A DNA stretch of 64,000 nt from UMGS363 sp051881815 (GCA_051881815.1 JBJEQP010000083.1:62001-126000), one strand, 5' to 3'. Shown: positions 16,804 through 25,660, counted from the stretch's first letter. Program-made: numbers and translations. The notes: generated by a model not told the origin, from the sequence alone.

Positions 16804-19194
16804 ATGGCAAAACTTAAATTACCGAAAATTAATAAAAAATCCAATATAAAAGCCAAACCAAGGTTCAACATAAGCTGCTTTAGGCTGAAGCGCAACAGTA
16901 TCAAGACAAAGCTTATCATCTTTGTCTGCCTGATGTCGATCGTTGTGATAATGCTGCTTGCATTGGTCAACTATTTCTCGCTTTCGGGCGGCGTAAAATC
17001 TACCGTTAATCAGATGATAACGCCTATCACGACCGAAGCTGCATCCGATGTTAGCGTAAAGATCTCCCAGCTAAAGATCAAGAGCGACACCGCATTGCAG
17101 AAGACCCTGTGCAGCAACAACATCGGTACTACCAAGGGCTCTTTGTCCTACCTCAAATATATGTTCAACGAGTATAAGCTCGATGTAAAGGATTTTGCAA
17201 TGTTCAAGCTCGGTGATTACTTCATCGGTTCGGACAGATTCAACGCAGAGAATGCCGAAGCTCTCAAAGAGCTTGAGGTTTATCAGAAGGCAAAATCGAA
17301 GGGCGTTGCGGTTACGGAGCCTATCCCATACGAGGACGGCAGCGGTTCCGAATTCATCATTGCTGTTTCGGGAACTTCAAACGTTACAAGCTACGTTCTT
17401 GTTATGTACTATGACGCACAGATCCTTTCCGATATCGTTGATTCCGTTCAGTTCAGCGAAAACTCCACCGCTTACATAATCAATTCGGAAGGAACGATCA
17501 TCGCTTCAAACGATATCAGCAACGTTACCAACAAAGTGAACTACAACACGCTTGCAGAAACCGACAGCAGCTATAAGCCTATTGCAGATCTTCAGACGCT
17601 TGTAATGAGCGGCGAATCGGGCAGCGAAAGCATTGTTTTTGAAGGCGTAACGAGCAGAGTTGCGTATTCGCCTATCGAGGACAGCGACTGGTCGCTTATC
17701 CTTATCGGCCCGGAATCCGACTTTAACGGAATTCTTAAAACAACAACTACTGTAATAATCGTGTTCTCGGTCATCCTCATCATTGCTGCTTTCATCTGTA
17801 CCTTCATAATCATGAACGGCGTTGTAAACCCGATAATCGGCGTTACATCAAGACTTAAAGCTCTTTCGGACGGCGATCTTTCCTCCGATACTCCTGTTAT
17901 AAAGCAGAAAAATGAGGTCGGTGTGCTCTCCGAATCCCTTGCTGCAACGGTAACATCTCTCCGTGCTTATATCGAGCAGATCTCCGAAGCGCTCGGCATG
18001 ATCGCAGAGGGCAATCTTGCATTTGAAATGGACGGAGAATTCCGCGGAGATTTCGTCAAGATCAAGGAAAGCTTCAACGCTATCCTTTCACAGCTGAGAA
18101 ATACCTTCGGAAAGATCAGCGAATCCGCAAACACGGTAACGTTAGGCGCTTCTCAGGTTGCATCCGGCTCACAGCTGTTAAGCAGCGGTGCAGCCCAGCA
18201 GTCCGAGGCTGTAAACGAAGTATCGAACCGAATGGAAGACATTGTTGAGCATATTTCCGATTCCGTAAAATTCGCATCGGAAACGGAGGTCCTCGCTGCA
18301 AATATCAAGGATCAGATACATTCCTGCAACCACGAAATGACCAAGATGCTCGGCTCTATGGACGATATTTCCAAGTCCTCTGCCCAGATATCCGATATTA
18401 TCCGTGTTATTGACGATATCGCTTTCCAGACAAACATCCTTGCGCTCAATGCCGCAGTAGAAGCCGCAAGAGCGGGAGATGCAGGTCTTGGCTTTGCAGT
18501 TGTTGCCGATGAAGTCCGTAATCTTGCAAATATGAGCGCTGATGCCGCTAAACAGACATCCGAGCTTATCGAAGATTCTCTCCGCAATGTCAAGCGAGGA
18601 ACAGCTATCGCAAAAACCACCGCCGAATCTCTCGACAAAATCGTTCTCGGCGCATCCGAGATCAACGACAAGGTCAAGAGCATTGCCGAAAGCGCAGAAC
18701 AGCAGAACAAGCTTATTTCCGATATCTACAACAGCGTCAACAGTGTTACCGTCGTAATCGACAGCACAACAGCGACCGCAGAGCAAAGCTCCGCAGCTGC
18801 CAGCGATATGTCCGAACAGGCTGAAGTTCTCCGTGATATGATCGACTTCTTCAAGATCGACTTCAACGACAGTTCAGTCGAAGAGGATATCTCGGGAAAT
18901 GAGCAGGAAGCTACTCCCGAGCTTGATCTTCCTGTTTTCGATTCGGATGAAACCGCAGAAGTTGACAGCGAGCTTGACTTTGACAGCATAGGCAGTCTTG
19001 GCGAACCCTCCAAGGAACCGTCAGAACCGGAAACCACCGACGCTTCCGATATTTCGGATATCCCCGATATTTCCGATATTTCCGATATTTCCGATACTTC
19101 CGACAATTCGGATATTACTGATAATTCCGACAATTCCGAAACAGACGAAGAGGTTTTCTTTGAACCCGAAAACGCGGAGGAAAACAACCAATAA
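16804..19194 (+). CDS. Methyl-accepting chemotaxis protein
   Basis: 796 residues. Basic cytoplasmic N-terminus (about 1-40), transmembrane helix about 41-65, extracellular Cache-type sensor about 70-305, second helix about 312-338, HAMP about 340-395, and a signalling domain with the conserved hairpin tip IAFQTNILALNAAVEAARAG and FAVVADEVRNLA near 550. The last ~80 residues are an acidic tail with repeated Asp-Ile-Ser units; no CheR-binding pentapeptide ends it. The ATG at 16804 has GGGAGGG 6 bases upstream. No other chemotaxis gene is in the window, so its CheA partner lies elsewhere. Confidence 0.95.
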   Translation: MAKLKLPKINKKSNIKAKPRFNISCFRLKRNSIKTKLIIFVCLMSIVVIMLLALVNYFSLSGGVKSTVNQMITPITTEAASDVSVKISQLKIKSDTALQKTLCSNNIGTTKGSLSYLKYMFNEYKLDVKDFAMFKLGDYFIGSDRFNAENAEALKELEVYQKAKSKGVAVTEPIPYEDGSGSEFIIAVSGTSNVTSYVLVMYYDAQILSDIVDSVQFSENSTAYIINSEGTIIASNDISNVTNKVNYNTLAETDSSYKPIADLQTLVMSGESGSESIVFEGVTSRVAYSPIEDSDWSLILIGPESDFNGILKTTTTVIIVFSVILIIAAFICTFIIMNGVVNPIIGVTSRLKALSDGDLSSDTPVIKQKNEVGVLSESLAATVTSLRAYIEQISEALGMIAEGNLAFEMDGEFRGDFVKIKESFNAILSQLRNTFGKISESANTVTLGASQVASGSQLLSSGAAQQSEAVNEVSNRMEDIVEHISDSVKFASETEVLAANIKDQIHSCNHEMTKMLGSMDDISKSSAQISDIIRVIDDIAFQTNILALNAAVEAARAGDAGLGFAVVADEVRNLANMSADAAKQTSELIEDSLRNVKRGTAIAKTTAESLDKIVLGASEINDKVKSIAESAEQQNKLISDIYNSVNSVTVVIDSTTATAEQSSAAASDMSEQAEVLRDMIDFFKIDFNDSSVEEDISGNEQEATPELDLPVFDSDETAEVDSELDFDSIGSLGEPSKEPSEPETTDASDISDIPDISDISDISDTSDNSDITDNSDNSETDEEVFFEPENAEENNQ
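19050..19140 (+). repeat. Short tandem repeat coding a (D-I-S) run
   Basis: Within the 3' end of the chemoreceptor gene, 9-base units of the type GATATTTCC are repeated, then decay into related units. They encode repeated Asp-Ile-Ser and Asp-Asn-Ser tripeptides. Such runs readily change copy number by slippage. Confidence 0.85.
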
Positions 19195-19231
19195 GCCTTA
19201 TTATGTCGTTTTCCGAAAAGCCAAACCATCG

Positions 19232-19273
19232 ATCTTCGCAAAGACCGCAAAAAGCCTTTGCGAAGATTTTTTT
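19232..19273 (+). terminator. Terminator after chemoreceptor gene
   Basis: 12-bp stem ATCTTCGCAAAG / CTTTGCGAAGAT, 12-base loop, then a T run. Confidence 0.92.
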
Positions 19274-19294
19274 ATAAGATCCACGGAGAAACAA

Positions 19295-19597
19295 ATGGAG
19301 ATAATAAATGAACATCCTGCCGCTGTTATTATTGCAGCATATCTTCTTATAATAAACATTACAGGCTTTGCAATGGCTTTTTCCGACAAAAGAAAAGCCG
19401 AAAAGAGAAATCGCCGCATCTCCGAACCGACCCTGTTTTTTGTTTCATTCATCGGCGGCTCGATAGGAATGCTTATCGGGATGAAAAAATTCCGCCACAA
19501 AACAAAGCAGAAACGTTTTATGATCGGTATTCCGATAATGATAGTGCTGCAGCTTGCCCTTGCCGCAGTCATTATTTGCTGTTTGCTTTTTGTTTAG
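19295..19597 (+). CDS. DUF1294 small membrane protein
   Basis: 100 residues with three predicted transmembrane helices (about 10-30, 46-62, 76-98) and the DUF1294 signature FSDKRKAEKRNRRISEPTLF, then FIGGSIGMLIGMKKFRHKTK and KQKRFMIGIP. The function of the family is not known. The ATG at 19295 has ACGGAGA 7-9 bases upstream. It follows the chemoreceptor terminator by about 20 bases, so it is either expressed by read-through or by a weak promoter not identified here. Its stop codon lies in a long fold-back sequence. Confidence 0.88.
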   Translation: MEIINEHPAAVIIAAYLLIINITGFAMAFSDKRKAEKRNRRISEPTLFFVSFIGGSIGMLIGMKKFRHKTKQKRFMIGIPIMIVLQLALAAVIICCLLFV

Positions 19598-19711
19598 GAA
19601 AAGGCTGATTAAAGCGAAGCGTTCGTTTCGCCGTTTTGAAAAATGTACGAGTTTCCGCCTTTGAGTACATTTTGAAAAACGGCAGAAACGTATTAATCAG
19701 CGTTTCCTTAG
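19595..19711 (+). repeat. Long fold-back element after DUF1294 gene
   Basis: About 117 bp of imperfect palindrome. Outer arms TAGGAAAAGGCTGATTAA and TTAATCAGCGTTTCCTTA; inner arms with CCGTTTTGAAAAATGTAC and GTACATTTTGAAAAACGG; loop about 16 bases. No T run follows, so it is not a classical terminator. The remaining 142 bases before citrate synthase hold its promoter. Confidence 0.8.
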
Positions 19712-19768
19712 AAAAACTGTTCAATACGGTTCAATTCTGATAATATGATGAAAATTTCACATTCGCTA

Positions 19769-19797
19769 TTGCAAATATTCAAAAAATATGTTAAAAT
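19769..19797 (+). promoter_or_regulatory. Promoter of citrate synthase
   Basis: TTGCAA (19769-19774), 17-base spacer, TAAAAT (19792-19797). Confidence 0.65.
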
Positions 19798-19853
19798 TTT
19801 ATCATAGAGATGAATTGAAAGAATAAAAATCTGTACGAAAGGAAAAACATTAA

Positions 19854-21224
19854 ATGGCTTCAAACTACAACTTTTCAAAAGTCACTCCCGAAGTGATCGA
19901 GTTTACCGAAATATGCAAAAAGAACGGAAACATCGATCCCGAGCTTTATACTAAATATGATGTCAAGCGCGGACTCCGTGATATCAACGGAAAGGGCGTC
20001 CTCGCAGGACTTACTGAGATCTCCGAGATAATATCCTCCAAGACCGTTGACGGAAAAAGCGTTCCCTGCGACGGTGAGCTTTATTACCGCGGATATAATA
20101 TAAACGACCTTGTCAACGGCTTTATCGGAAAACGCCGCTTCGGTTTTGAGGAAATAACCTATCTTCTTCTCCTCGGAGAGCTTCCGAACGAACAGCAGCT
20201 TGATAAATTCAAGCGCCTTCTTGCCGATTACCGCAAGCTCCCGACAACCTTCGTCCGTGATATCATCATGAAATCCCCGAGCGAGGATATCATGAACGGA
20301 ATTTCACGAGGAATTCTCACACTCTATTCATACGATGATACGCCGAATGACCTCTCATTGCCGAATGTTATGCGCCAGTCGCTTGAGCTTATTTCGCTCC
20401 TGCCGCTTATTGCAGTCTACAGCTACCATGCCAAGAATTACTATATTGACGGCGGCAGCTTCTTTATCCATCAGCCTGTCGCAGAGTATTCAACGGCTGA
20501 AAATATTCTCCACATGCTTCGTCCCGACAGCAGCTTCACCGAGCTTGAAGCGACCATTCTCGACCTTGCGCTCGTTCTTCACGCTGAACACGGCGGCGGA
20601 AACAACTCGACCTTCACAACTCATGTTGTAACCTCTTCTGGAACGGATACCTACTCCGCTATTTCCGCAGCTCTCGCTTCCCTCAAGGGTCCGAAGCACG
20701 GCGGCGCAAACATCAAGGTTTCTATGATGTTCGACGATATGAAAAACCACATCGGCGATTGGGAGGACGAAGACGAAGTAAAAAATTATCTCGTCAAGAT
20801 CCTCCATAAGGAAGGCTTTGACCGCTCGGGACTTATTTATGGTATGGGACACGCTGTTTATTCCATATCCGACCCGAGAGCAAATCTCCTTCGTCAGGCT
20901 GTCGAAAAGCTCTCCAAGGCAAAGGGCAGGGAGAAGGAATTCAAGCTTTACAGCTCTATCGAACGCCTTGCTCCGCAGGTAATTGCAGACGAAAGGAAGA
21001 TCTACAAGGGCGTTTCCGCAAACGTTGACTTCTACAGCGGCTTTGCATACACGATGCTTGATCTCCCCCGTGAGCTTTACACTCCGCTCTTTGCGATAGC
21101 AAGAATTGCAGGCTGGTCAGCTCACCGTATGGAAGAGCTTGTCAACGCCAATAAGATCATTCGTCCTGCTTACAAGGCAGTTCACGATCAGCAGGATTAC
21201 ATTGAATTGGAAGACAGAGTTTGA
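19854..21224 (+). CDS. gltA: Citrate synthase
   Basis: 456 residues. Condenses oxaloacetate and acetyl-CoA to citrate, here probably feeding 2-oxoglutarate and glutamate synthesis in an anaerobe. Signature elements: early loop VDGKSVPCDGELYYRGYNIN, the catalytic histidine in LVLHAEHGGGNNSTFTTHVV, second catalytic region SGLIYGMGHAVYSISDPRA, and the aspartate in NVDFYSGFAY. The N-terminal extension of about 40 residues matches the long form common in Clostridia. Single gene with its own promoter and terminator. Confidence 0.95.
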   Translation: MASNYNFSKVTPEVIEFTEICKKNGNIDPELYTKYDVKRGLRDINGKGVLAGLTEISEIISSKTVDGKSVPCDGELYYRGYNINDLVNGFIGKRRFGFEEITYLLLLGELPNEQQLDKFKRLLADYRKLPTTFVRDIIMKSPSEDIMNGISRGILTLYSYDDTPNDLSLPNVMRQSLELISLLPLIAVYSYHAKNYYIDGGSFFIHQPVAEYSTAENILHMLRPDSSFTELEATILDLALVLHAEHGGGNNSTFTTHVVTSSGTDTYSAISAALASLKGPKHGGANIKVSMMFDDMKNHIGDWEDEDEVKNYLVKILHKEGFDRSGLIYGMGHAVYSISDPRANLLRQAVEKLSKAKGREKEFKLYSSIERLAPQVIADERKIYKGVSANVDFYSGFAYTMLDLPRELYTPLFAIARIAGWSAHRMEELVNANKIIRPAYKAVHDQQDYIELEDRV

Positions 21225-21242
21225 ATTAAAGCGTAATTAATC

Positions 21243-21287
21243 GGTACTGTCACGGTATTATATCATTCCGTGATAGTACCTTTTTTT
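21243..21287 (+). terminator. Terminator after citrate synthase
   Basis: Stem GGTACTGTCACGG / CCGTGATAGTACC with one mismatch, 12-base loop, then seven T. Confidence 0.92.
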
Positions 21288-21357
21288 ATACTTACGCATT
21301 ATGGATCAGAAACTCGCATATATTTATTGTAAAAAAATGTATGTGAAAGGACTTGCT

Positions 21358-23031
21358 ATGAAGAATAAACAAGGCTTTTTAAGCGGTTCACTGATCCTTA
21401 TCGCTTCGGCGGCTCTCTCCAAAGTCATCGGCGCGATATTCCGGATCCCCCTCGCAAATCTTCTCGGCGGTGAGGGAATGGGCTATTTCTCGGCAGCTTA
21501 CGGCATATTTATGACGGTTTACGCCGTTTCGGTCACAGGTCTTCCCGTTGCGGCTGCGAAGCTTACGGCAGAAAGGCTTGCCGTATCGGACAAGAACGGT
21601 GCTGCAAATGTCAGAAGTACAGCACTTGCTCTCTGCACATTATGCGGCGCTGTTTTCACACTGCTCACGCTCCTGCTCGCATATCCATTCTGCGCATTCA
21701 TGAGCAAGAGTCCGCTGTCGGTCATCGCTGTCGCTGCGATAGCTCCGTCCATACTTTTCAGCTGCATAACAGCGGTGTTCCGAGGCTGTGCAGAAGGACG
21801 GAGAAATATGTATCCGACCGCAGTTTCGCAGGTCATAGAAGCCGCTGTGAAGCTTTTCGCCGGACTTGCACTTTGCTATGCGGTGCTGAACGCTCCACGC
21901 ACATTCTTCACCTCGGCAGAAGCTCTCATAAAGCGTCTTCTCCCGTTTGAAGCTATCCAAAGCACATCCGCCGATGAGCTTGTAATGCCTTTGGCTGCGG
22001 CTGCGGCTGTTCTTGGGGTGACGATATCCTCTGCTGCAAGCCTTTTGTATATGCTACTGCGAAACGTATTCGTAAGGACGGAAAAGCTACGCTCCGCACC
22101 GACAATCCCGACTGCCCGTGAATTTGCGGCAATAATGCTGCCCGTTGCTTTAGGCTCGCTGATAACAAATCTCACCTCGCTGATCGACCTTGCAACGATC
22201 ATTTCCTGCCTGAAAAAGGCTGTCGCAGCCGAGCCGCAGTGTTTTTCATCAGCAATAAACGGAGGCATCTCTGCAGATGCGCTGCCGAATTTCATTTTCG
22301 GGTGCTTTTCGGGTCTGGCTGTGACGGTCTTCAACCTTATCCCCTCGTTCACGAATATGTTCGGCAAGGGTGCAGTTCCGTTTGTTGCCGAAGGCTTTGC
22401 CAAAAAAGATAAATCAATGATAGAACAAGCCGTTACCCGTGTGGTATTCACGGCAGGCTTTGTCGCTGTCCCTGCAGGCATCGGCATTTCCGCACTTGCG
22501 CCGCAGATATTGTCGCTGCTTTTCCCCTCCCGTCAGCTTGAAGCGTCGGTCGCTGCCCCCTCGCTCCGCCTGCTCGGTGTCGGGGTGATATTCCTGTCGG
22601 TGTCGTCCGTACTCTTTGCTGTGCTTCAGGCGGCAGGCAGGGGCAGCGTTCCCGTAAAGATAATGGCTGTCGGAGTTGCGGTAAAGCTTATCCTGAACCT
22701 TGCGCTGATACCAATTCCCGAGCTCAATGCGTCGGGCGCTGCGATATCGACCGATATATGCTACCTGCTGATAATGCTTTTGTCGGTAAAAGAGGTATCG
22801 AAGCTTTCGGGAATACCTGTCGCAGGATTTTTCTCTCTTATGGCAAAGCTGACCTTCTGCGGAATTTTATGCGCTTCTGCGGCAGTTTTGGCACAGAATT
22901 TTCTGCAGAATTTATGGGATTCTCCGCTCGTGCTGTTTATTTCCGTTCCGATCGGGGCAATATTTTACATAATAAGCACACATTTAACCGGTATTTTGAC
23001 CAAAACTACGTTAAAAATGCTGATTTGCTAA
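21358..23031 (+). CDS. SpoVB/oligosaccharide flippase family membrane protein
   Basis: 557 residues and about 14 transmembrane helices of the MOP (MATE-like) exporter superfamily. The N-terminus GSLILIASAALSKVIGAIFR, IPLANLLGGEGMGYFSAAYG and GIFMTVYAVSVTGLPVAAAK is characteristic of the SpoVB/YtgP group, which flip lipid-linked cell-wall precursors in vegetative cells or during spore cortex synthesis. The ATG at 21358 follows GAAAGG by 7 bases; longer frames back to 21301 have no ribosome site. SpoVB versus a vegetative paralogue cannot be decided from sequence alone. Confidence 0.88.
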   Translation: MKNKQGFLSGSLILIASAALSKVIGAIFRIPLANLLGGEGMGYFSAAYGIFMTVYAVSVTGLPVAAAKLTAERLAVSDKNGAANVRSTALALCTLCGAVFTLLTLLLAYPFCAFMSKSPLSVIAVAAIAPSILFSCITAVFRGCAEGRRNMYPTAVSQVIEAAVKLFAGLALCYAVLNAPRTFFTSAEALIKRLLPFEAIQSTSADELVMPLAAAAAVLGVTISSAASLLYMLLRNVFVRTEKLRSAPTIPTAREFAAIMLPVALGSLITNLTSLIDLATIISCLKKAVAAEPQCFSSAINGGISADALPNFIFGCFSGLAVTVFNLIPSFTNMFGKGAVPFVAEGFAKKDKSMIEQAVTRVVFTAGFVAVPAGIGISALAPQILSLLFPSRQLEASVAAPSLRLLGVGVIFLSVSSVLFAVLQAAGRGSVPVKIMAVGVAVKLILNLALIPIPELNASGAAISTDICYLLIMLLSVKEVSKLSGIPVAGFFSLMAKLTFCGILCASAAVLAQNFLQNLWDSPLVLFISVPIGAIFYIISTHLTGILTKTTLKMLIC

Positions 23032-23165
23032 AGAAATTCAAAAAAACTCTTGAAAAAATCATAATAATAGGTTAATATATTATATGTGACAAATATCAAT
23101 CAACACACGGATATACGGTGCTGCATTAAACGGTCAAACCTCATTCTGAAAGGATATCGGTCGAT

Positions 23166-23954
23166 ATGGACTTTGAGTTCAAGGAAAAATATAATATCAG
23201 CGATATGCTCAAAATTATGGAGATTCTCCGTTCCGAAAACGGCTGCCCGTGGGACAGGGAACAGGATCATCATTCGATCCGCAAAGACTTCATCGAAGAG
23301 GTGTACGAAGCCGTTGAAGCTATTGACCTTGAAGATACGGAGCTGCTCCGTGAAGAGCTTGGCGATGTTCTGCTGCAGGTCGTTTTCCATTCAAGGATCG
23401 AAGAGGAAAAAGGCAGCTTTAGCTTCGATGATGTTGTAAATGAGGTTTGTCAGAAGCTTGTTATCCGTCATCCGCACGTTTTCGGCAGCGTCAAAGTCAA
23501 GGACAGCACAGAGGTACTCTCAAACTGGAACGATATCAAGCAGGAAACAAAGGGTCAGGAAACCTATACCGACACGCTGAAAAGCGTTTGCAGCACACTT
23601 CCGGCTCTTATGAGAGCGCAGAAGCTCGGAACAAGAGCAAAACGTGCAGGTATGGACTTCGCAGGAGTGAACGAAGCGCTGGCGGCTCTTGAAAGCGAGA
23701 TCGCAGAGCTTAAAGCCGCAATTGCAGACGGAACAAATACGGAAGAAGAGATCGGCGATGTTCTTTTCTCGGCGGTAAATGTTTCAAGACTGCTGAAGAT
23801 CGACGCCGAAGAAGCACTCACAAAGTCTTCGGATAAATTCGTTGAAAGATTTCAGAAAACCGAAGAATTAACAAGATGTGACGGGGCAGATATGCGCTCC
23901 CTGAACATAGATGAGCTGGATGCTTATTGGCAGAAGGCTAAAAAACAATTATAA
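23166..23954 (+). CDS. mazG: Nucleoside triphosphate pyrophosphohydrolase MazG
   Basis: 262 residues with two tandem MazG domains. The first has GCPWDREQDHHSIRKDFIEE and EELGDVLLQVVFH with the EExxD-type metal site, the second EEEIGDVLFSAVNVSRLL. The enzyme hydrolyses (d)NTPs to monophosphates and cleans aberrant nucleotides. A likely promoter (TTGAAA 23050, 17 bases, TAATAT 23073) lies upstream. HU follows 38 bases later, a common arrangement (mazG-hup-rqcP) in Firmicutes. Confidence 0.95.
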   Translation: MDFEFKEKYNISDMLKIMEILRSENGCPWDREQDHHSIRKDFIEEVYEAVEAIDLEDTELLREELGDVLLQVVFHSRIEEEKGSFSFDDVVNEVCQKLVIRHPHVFGSVKVKDSTEVLSNWNDIKQETKGQETYTDTLKSVCSTLPALMRAQKLGTRAKRAGMDFAGVNEALAALESEIAELKAAIADGTNTEEEIGDVLFSAVNVSRLLKIDAEEALTKSSDKFVERFQKTEELTRCDGADMRSLNIDELDAYWQKAKKQL

Positions 23955-23992
23955 TGGCGGACACGCCATAAAATTTATGGAGGTATATTGTT

Positions 23993-24268
23993 ATGACAAA
24001 GGCAGATTTAATCAACTCTATCGCTGAAAAGGCAGAATTTTCCAAGAAGGATTCCGAGAAGGCTCTCAACGCAGTGATCTCTTCCATCACAGACGCTCTC
24101 GTTTCCGGTGACAAGGTTCAGATCGTTGGCTTCGGTACATTTGAAGTACGTCAGAGAGATGCAAAGGAAGCTATCAACCCCAGAACAAAGGAAAAGATCC
24201 AGATCCCTGCAAAGAAGGCTCCTGCATTCAAGGCAGGCAAGGCTCTCAAGGACGTTGTAAACAAGTAA
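23993..24268 (+). CDS. hup: HU family DNA-binding protein
   Basis: 91 residues, full-length HU: MTKADLINSIAEKAEFSKKD, VQIVGFGTFEVRQRDAKEAI and NPRTKEKIQIPAKKAPAFKA. The beta-arm RNPRTKE-type segment inserts into the DNA minor groove; HU bends and compacts DNA and helps repair and replication. GGAGG precedes the ATG. Codon use is strongly optimised, as expected for an abundant protein. It sits between mazG and the S4 protein gene; a hairpin follows. Confidence 0.97.
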   Translation: MTKADLINSIAEKAEFSKKDSEKALNAVISSITDALVSGDKVQIVGFGTFEVRQRDAKEAINPRTKEKIQIPAKKAPAFKAGKALKDVVNK

Positions 24269-24286
24269 TTGTTTTCTGTGCTTTTC

Positions 24287-24325
24287 GGCAGCTGCTTCAG
24301 GGGCGGCTGCCTTTTGCTTTATCGG
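24287..24325 (+). terminator. Hairpin between hup and rqcP
   Basis: GGCAGC / GCTGCC stem with GC-rich loop followed by TTTTGCTTT. Probably a partial terminator that lowers expression of the downstream genes relative to HU. Confidence 0.6.
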
Positions 24326-24344
24326 AACATCGGAGGAAAAAAAT

Positions 24345-24590
24345 ATGCGACTTGACAAATATCTGAAAGTAACAAGACTTATAAAGCGCAGGACGGTAGC
24401 CAACGAAGCCTGCGACGCCGATAAGATCGTTGTAAACGGAAAGGCAGCCCGTGCCTCCTACGACGTAAAGGTCGGCGACATAATCGAGATAAATATGGGA
24501 CAGAAGCCGCTCAAGGTCAAGGTGCTGAACGTAACCGAATATGCAACAAAGGAAAACGCAGCCGATAACTATGTTGTTGTGGAGGACTGA
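24345..24590 (+). CDS. rqcP: S4-domain RNA-binding protein (RqcP/YabO type)
   Basis: 81 residues consisting of one S4 domain: MRLDKYLKVTRLIKRRTVAN, CDADKIVVNGKAARASYDVK and VGDIIEINMGQKPLKVKV. This is the Firmicutes RqcP/YabO group, which binds stalled 50S-peptidyl-tRNA complexes and acts with RqcH in alanine tailing of nascent chains. Preceded by CGGAGG. The mazG-hup-rqcP order is conserved in this phylum. A 55-codon gene follows at 24593. Confidence 0.9.
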   Translation: MRLDKYLKVTRLIKRRTVANEACDADKIVVNGKAARASYDVKVGDIIEINMGQKPLKVKVLNVTEYATKENAADNYVVVED

Positions 24591-24592
24591 AA

Positions 24593-24760
24593 ATGGAATA
24601 CCGTTATAAGGTCGGACAGATCGACGGCGACTATGCTCATCTTTACAGAACGGATGACGGCAGCAATGACGAGATCACCGTTGCTATGGCACTCCTCCCC
24701 GAAGAGATAACCGAAGGCTGCGAGCTTCTGTGGAAGGATATGGAATACAGCATTATTTAA
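24593..24760 (+). CDS. Small DUF3006-like protein
   Basis: 55 residues: MEYRYKVGQIDGDYAHLYRT, then DDGSNDEITVAMALLPEEIT and EGCELLWKDMEYSII. The pattern (short strands, IDGDYAxLxRxDDG, then xxLLPxxxxEGxxL) resembles DUF3006, a small beta-barrel family of unknown role. GGAGG overlaps the end of rqcP and the ATG comes 2 bases after its TGA, so it is translationally coupled. It ends in TAA at 24760. Family assignment is by eye. Confidence 0.7.
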   Translation: MEYRYKVGQIDGDYAHLYRTDDGSNDEITVAMALLPEEITEGCELLWKDMEYSII

Positions 24761-24800
24761 TGCGTAATGCGCAGTGCGTAATTCGTAATTGATCTTTCAA
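24761..24800 (+). repeat. Short direct repeats of a TGCGTAAT unit
   Basis: Directly after the small gene come repeated units (taatgcgtaatgcgcag, then tgcgtaattcgtaattg), a low-complexity dispersed sequence type seen between genes in many bacteria. No gene function is proposed. Confidence 0.5.
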
Positions 24801-24803
24801 AAC

Positions 24804-24876
24804 AAAAAGCGCAATTCACGTTTGAATGGATACAAGTTTTGTAAACCATTAATTCGTGAATTGCGCTTTTTTTTAG
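24804..24876 (+). repeat. Fold-back family C, copy 1 (terminator-like)
   Basis: 17-bp arms AAAAAGCGCAATTCACG and CGTGAATTGCGCTTTTT around a 34-base loop, followed by more T. It works as a terminator on the plus strand; since the first arm begins with five A it could also act for folT on the minus strand. The same arms recur at 47740-47820. Confidence 0.8.
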
Positions 24877-24900
24877 CAGAAATCCGTTGATTGATAATAG

Positions 24901-25473
24901 TTATGCTGCGGTCTTGTTGACCTTGCCGGCAACACGCTTATATATTATCTGAACAGCAGGGAGAACAACTGCGCAGAGTACGCAGTAGACAACAGCCTGG
25001 AGCGATATTGCGCCGAGTCTGATGAAAAACTGCTCCTTTGTGTTTGACATAAAGCCTGCCGACATAAGTATCGCCGTATTGAGCAGCAGATTAATCACAA
25101 ACGAGTCGATAAGCCTTGCAACAACTGCCATAACTGCAAGCATCTTTCCCTCTCTTTTGTAGAGGCAGATGCCGAATACAAGTCCTTCGAGCGCTGCTGT
25201 TACGGTAAGAAGCGGAAACGGAGCCTGACCGCTGACAAGGCAGCCGATAAGGTCGCCTGCGATCGCCGCAAGCGTGGCAGGAACTGGGCCGAAGAACATT
25301 CCGACAACTGCAAGTGCGAAGAACGCAACGTTGATCTTGAGGAATGCTCCGACCTTGAACGAGAACATATCGAGAATGATGAACAGCGCTGTCATAAGTC
25401 CTGCCATTGCAAGACATTTAGCGCTTTTCAGCTCCTTTGCGGAGCTTGTGAAGACAGAAAAAAAGCCTTTCAT
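24901..25473 (-). CDS. folT: Folate ECF transporter S component
   Basis: 190 residues, about six transmembrane helices: KSAKCLAMAGLMTALFIILD, SFKVGAFLKINVAFFALAVV, GPVPATLAAIAGDLIGCLVS. This is the S-component pattern of ECF vitamin transporters. The THF riboswitch directly upstream identifies the substrate as folate, which it would bind and pass to the shared EcfAA'T module encoded elsewhere. AGGAGG lies 7 bases before the ATG. Monocistronic on the minus strand. Confidence 0.93.
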   Translation of the reverse strand: MKGFFSVFTSSAKELKSAKCLAMAGLMTALFIILDMFSFKVGAFLKINVAFFALAVVGMFFGPVPATLAAIAGDLIGCLVSGQAPFPLLTVTAALEGLVFGICLYKREGKMLAVMAVVARLIDSFVINLLLNTAILMSAGFMSNTKEQFFIRLGAISLQAVVYCVLCAVVLPAVQIIYKRVAGKVNKTAA

Positions 25474-25500
25474 TTTTACCTCCTATAATAGTGCTGTGTG

Positions 25501-25535
25501 TGCATATCGGGAGGAATGAAAAGCTCCTGTATGCA
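25501..25535 (-). promoter_or_regulatory. Hairpin between THF aptamer and folT start
   Basis: Minus strand TGCATA...TATGCA with inner GGAG / CTCC pairing. Its CCTCC could pair with the folT ribosome site AGGAGG, so it may be the expression platform of the riboswitch. Confidence 0.5.
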
Positions 25536-25536
25536 T

Positions 25537-25640
25537 TTCAGCGGGATGCGAAACCTGAACCGCAAGCGTTTGACGCTTTTCGTTCCGACAGCAACTCCCC
25601 GTCCGTCGGACACTTGTACGCTCAAATTTCTACTCTGTAA
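25537..25640 (-). promoter_or_regulatory. Tetrahydrofolate (THF) riboswitch
   Basis: Minus-strand sequence opens with AGAGTAGA, continues with a GTGTCCGAC...GTCGGAAC hairpin, then AACGAAAAGCG and ends with TTTCGCATCCCGCT. These blocks follow the THF-I riboswitch consensus (GGAGAGUAG ... GAACGAAGCG ... GCAUCCGCUCC) in the same order and spacing. Its position in front of a folate S component fits known THF riboswitch genes. Call made by motif comparison, without a covariance model. Confidence 0.85.
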
Positions 25641-25660
25641 ATGCGTATTTCTGCTATAAA

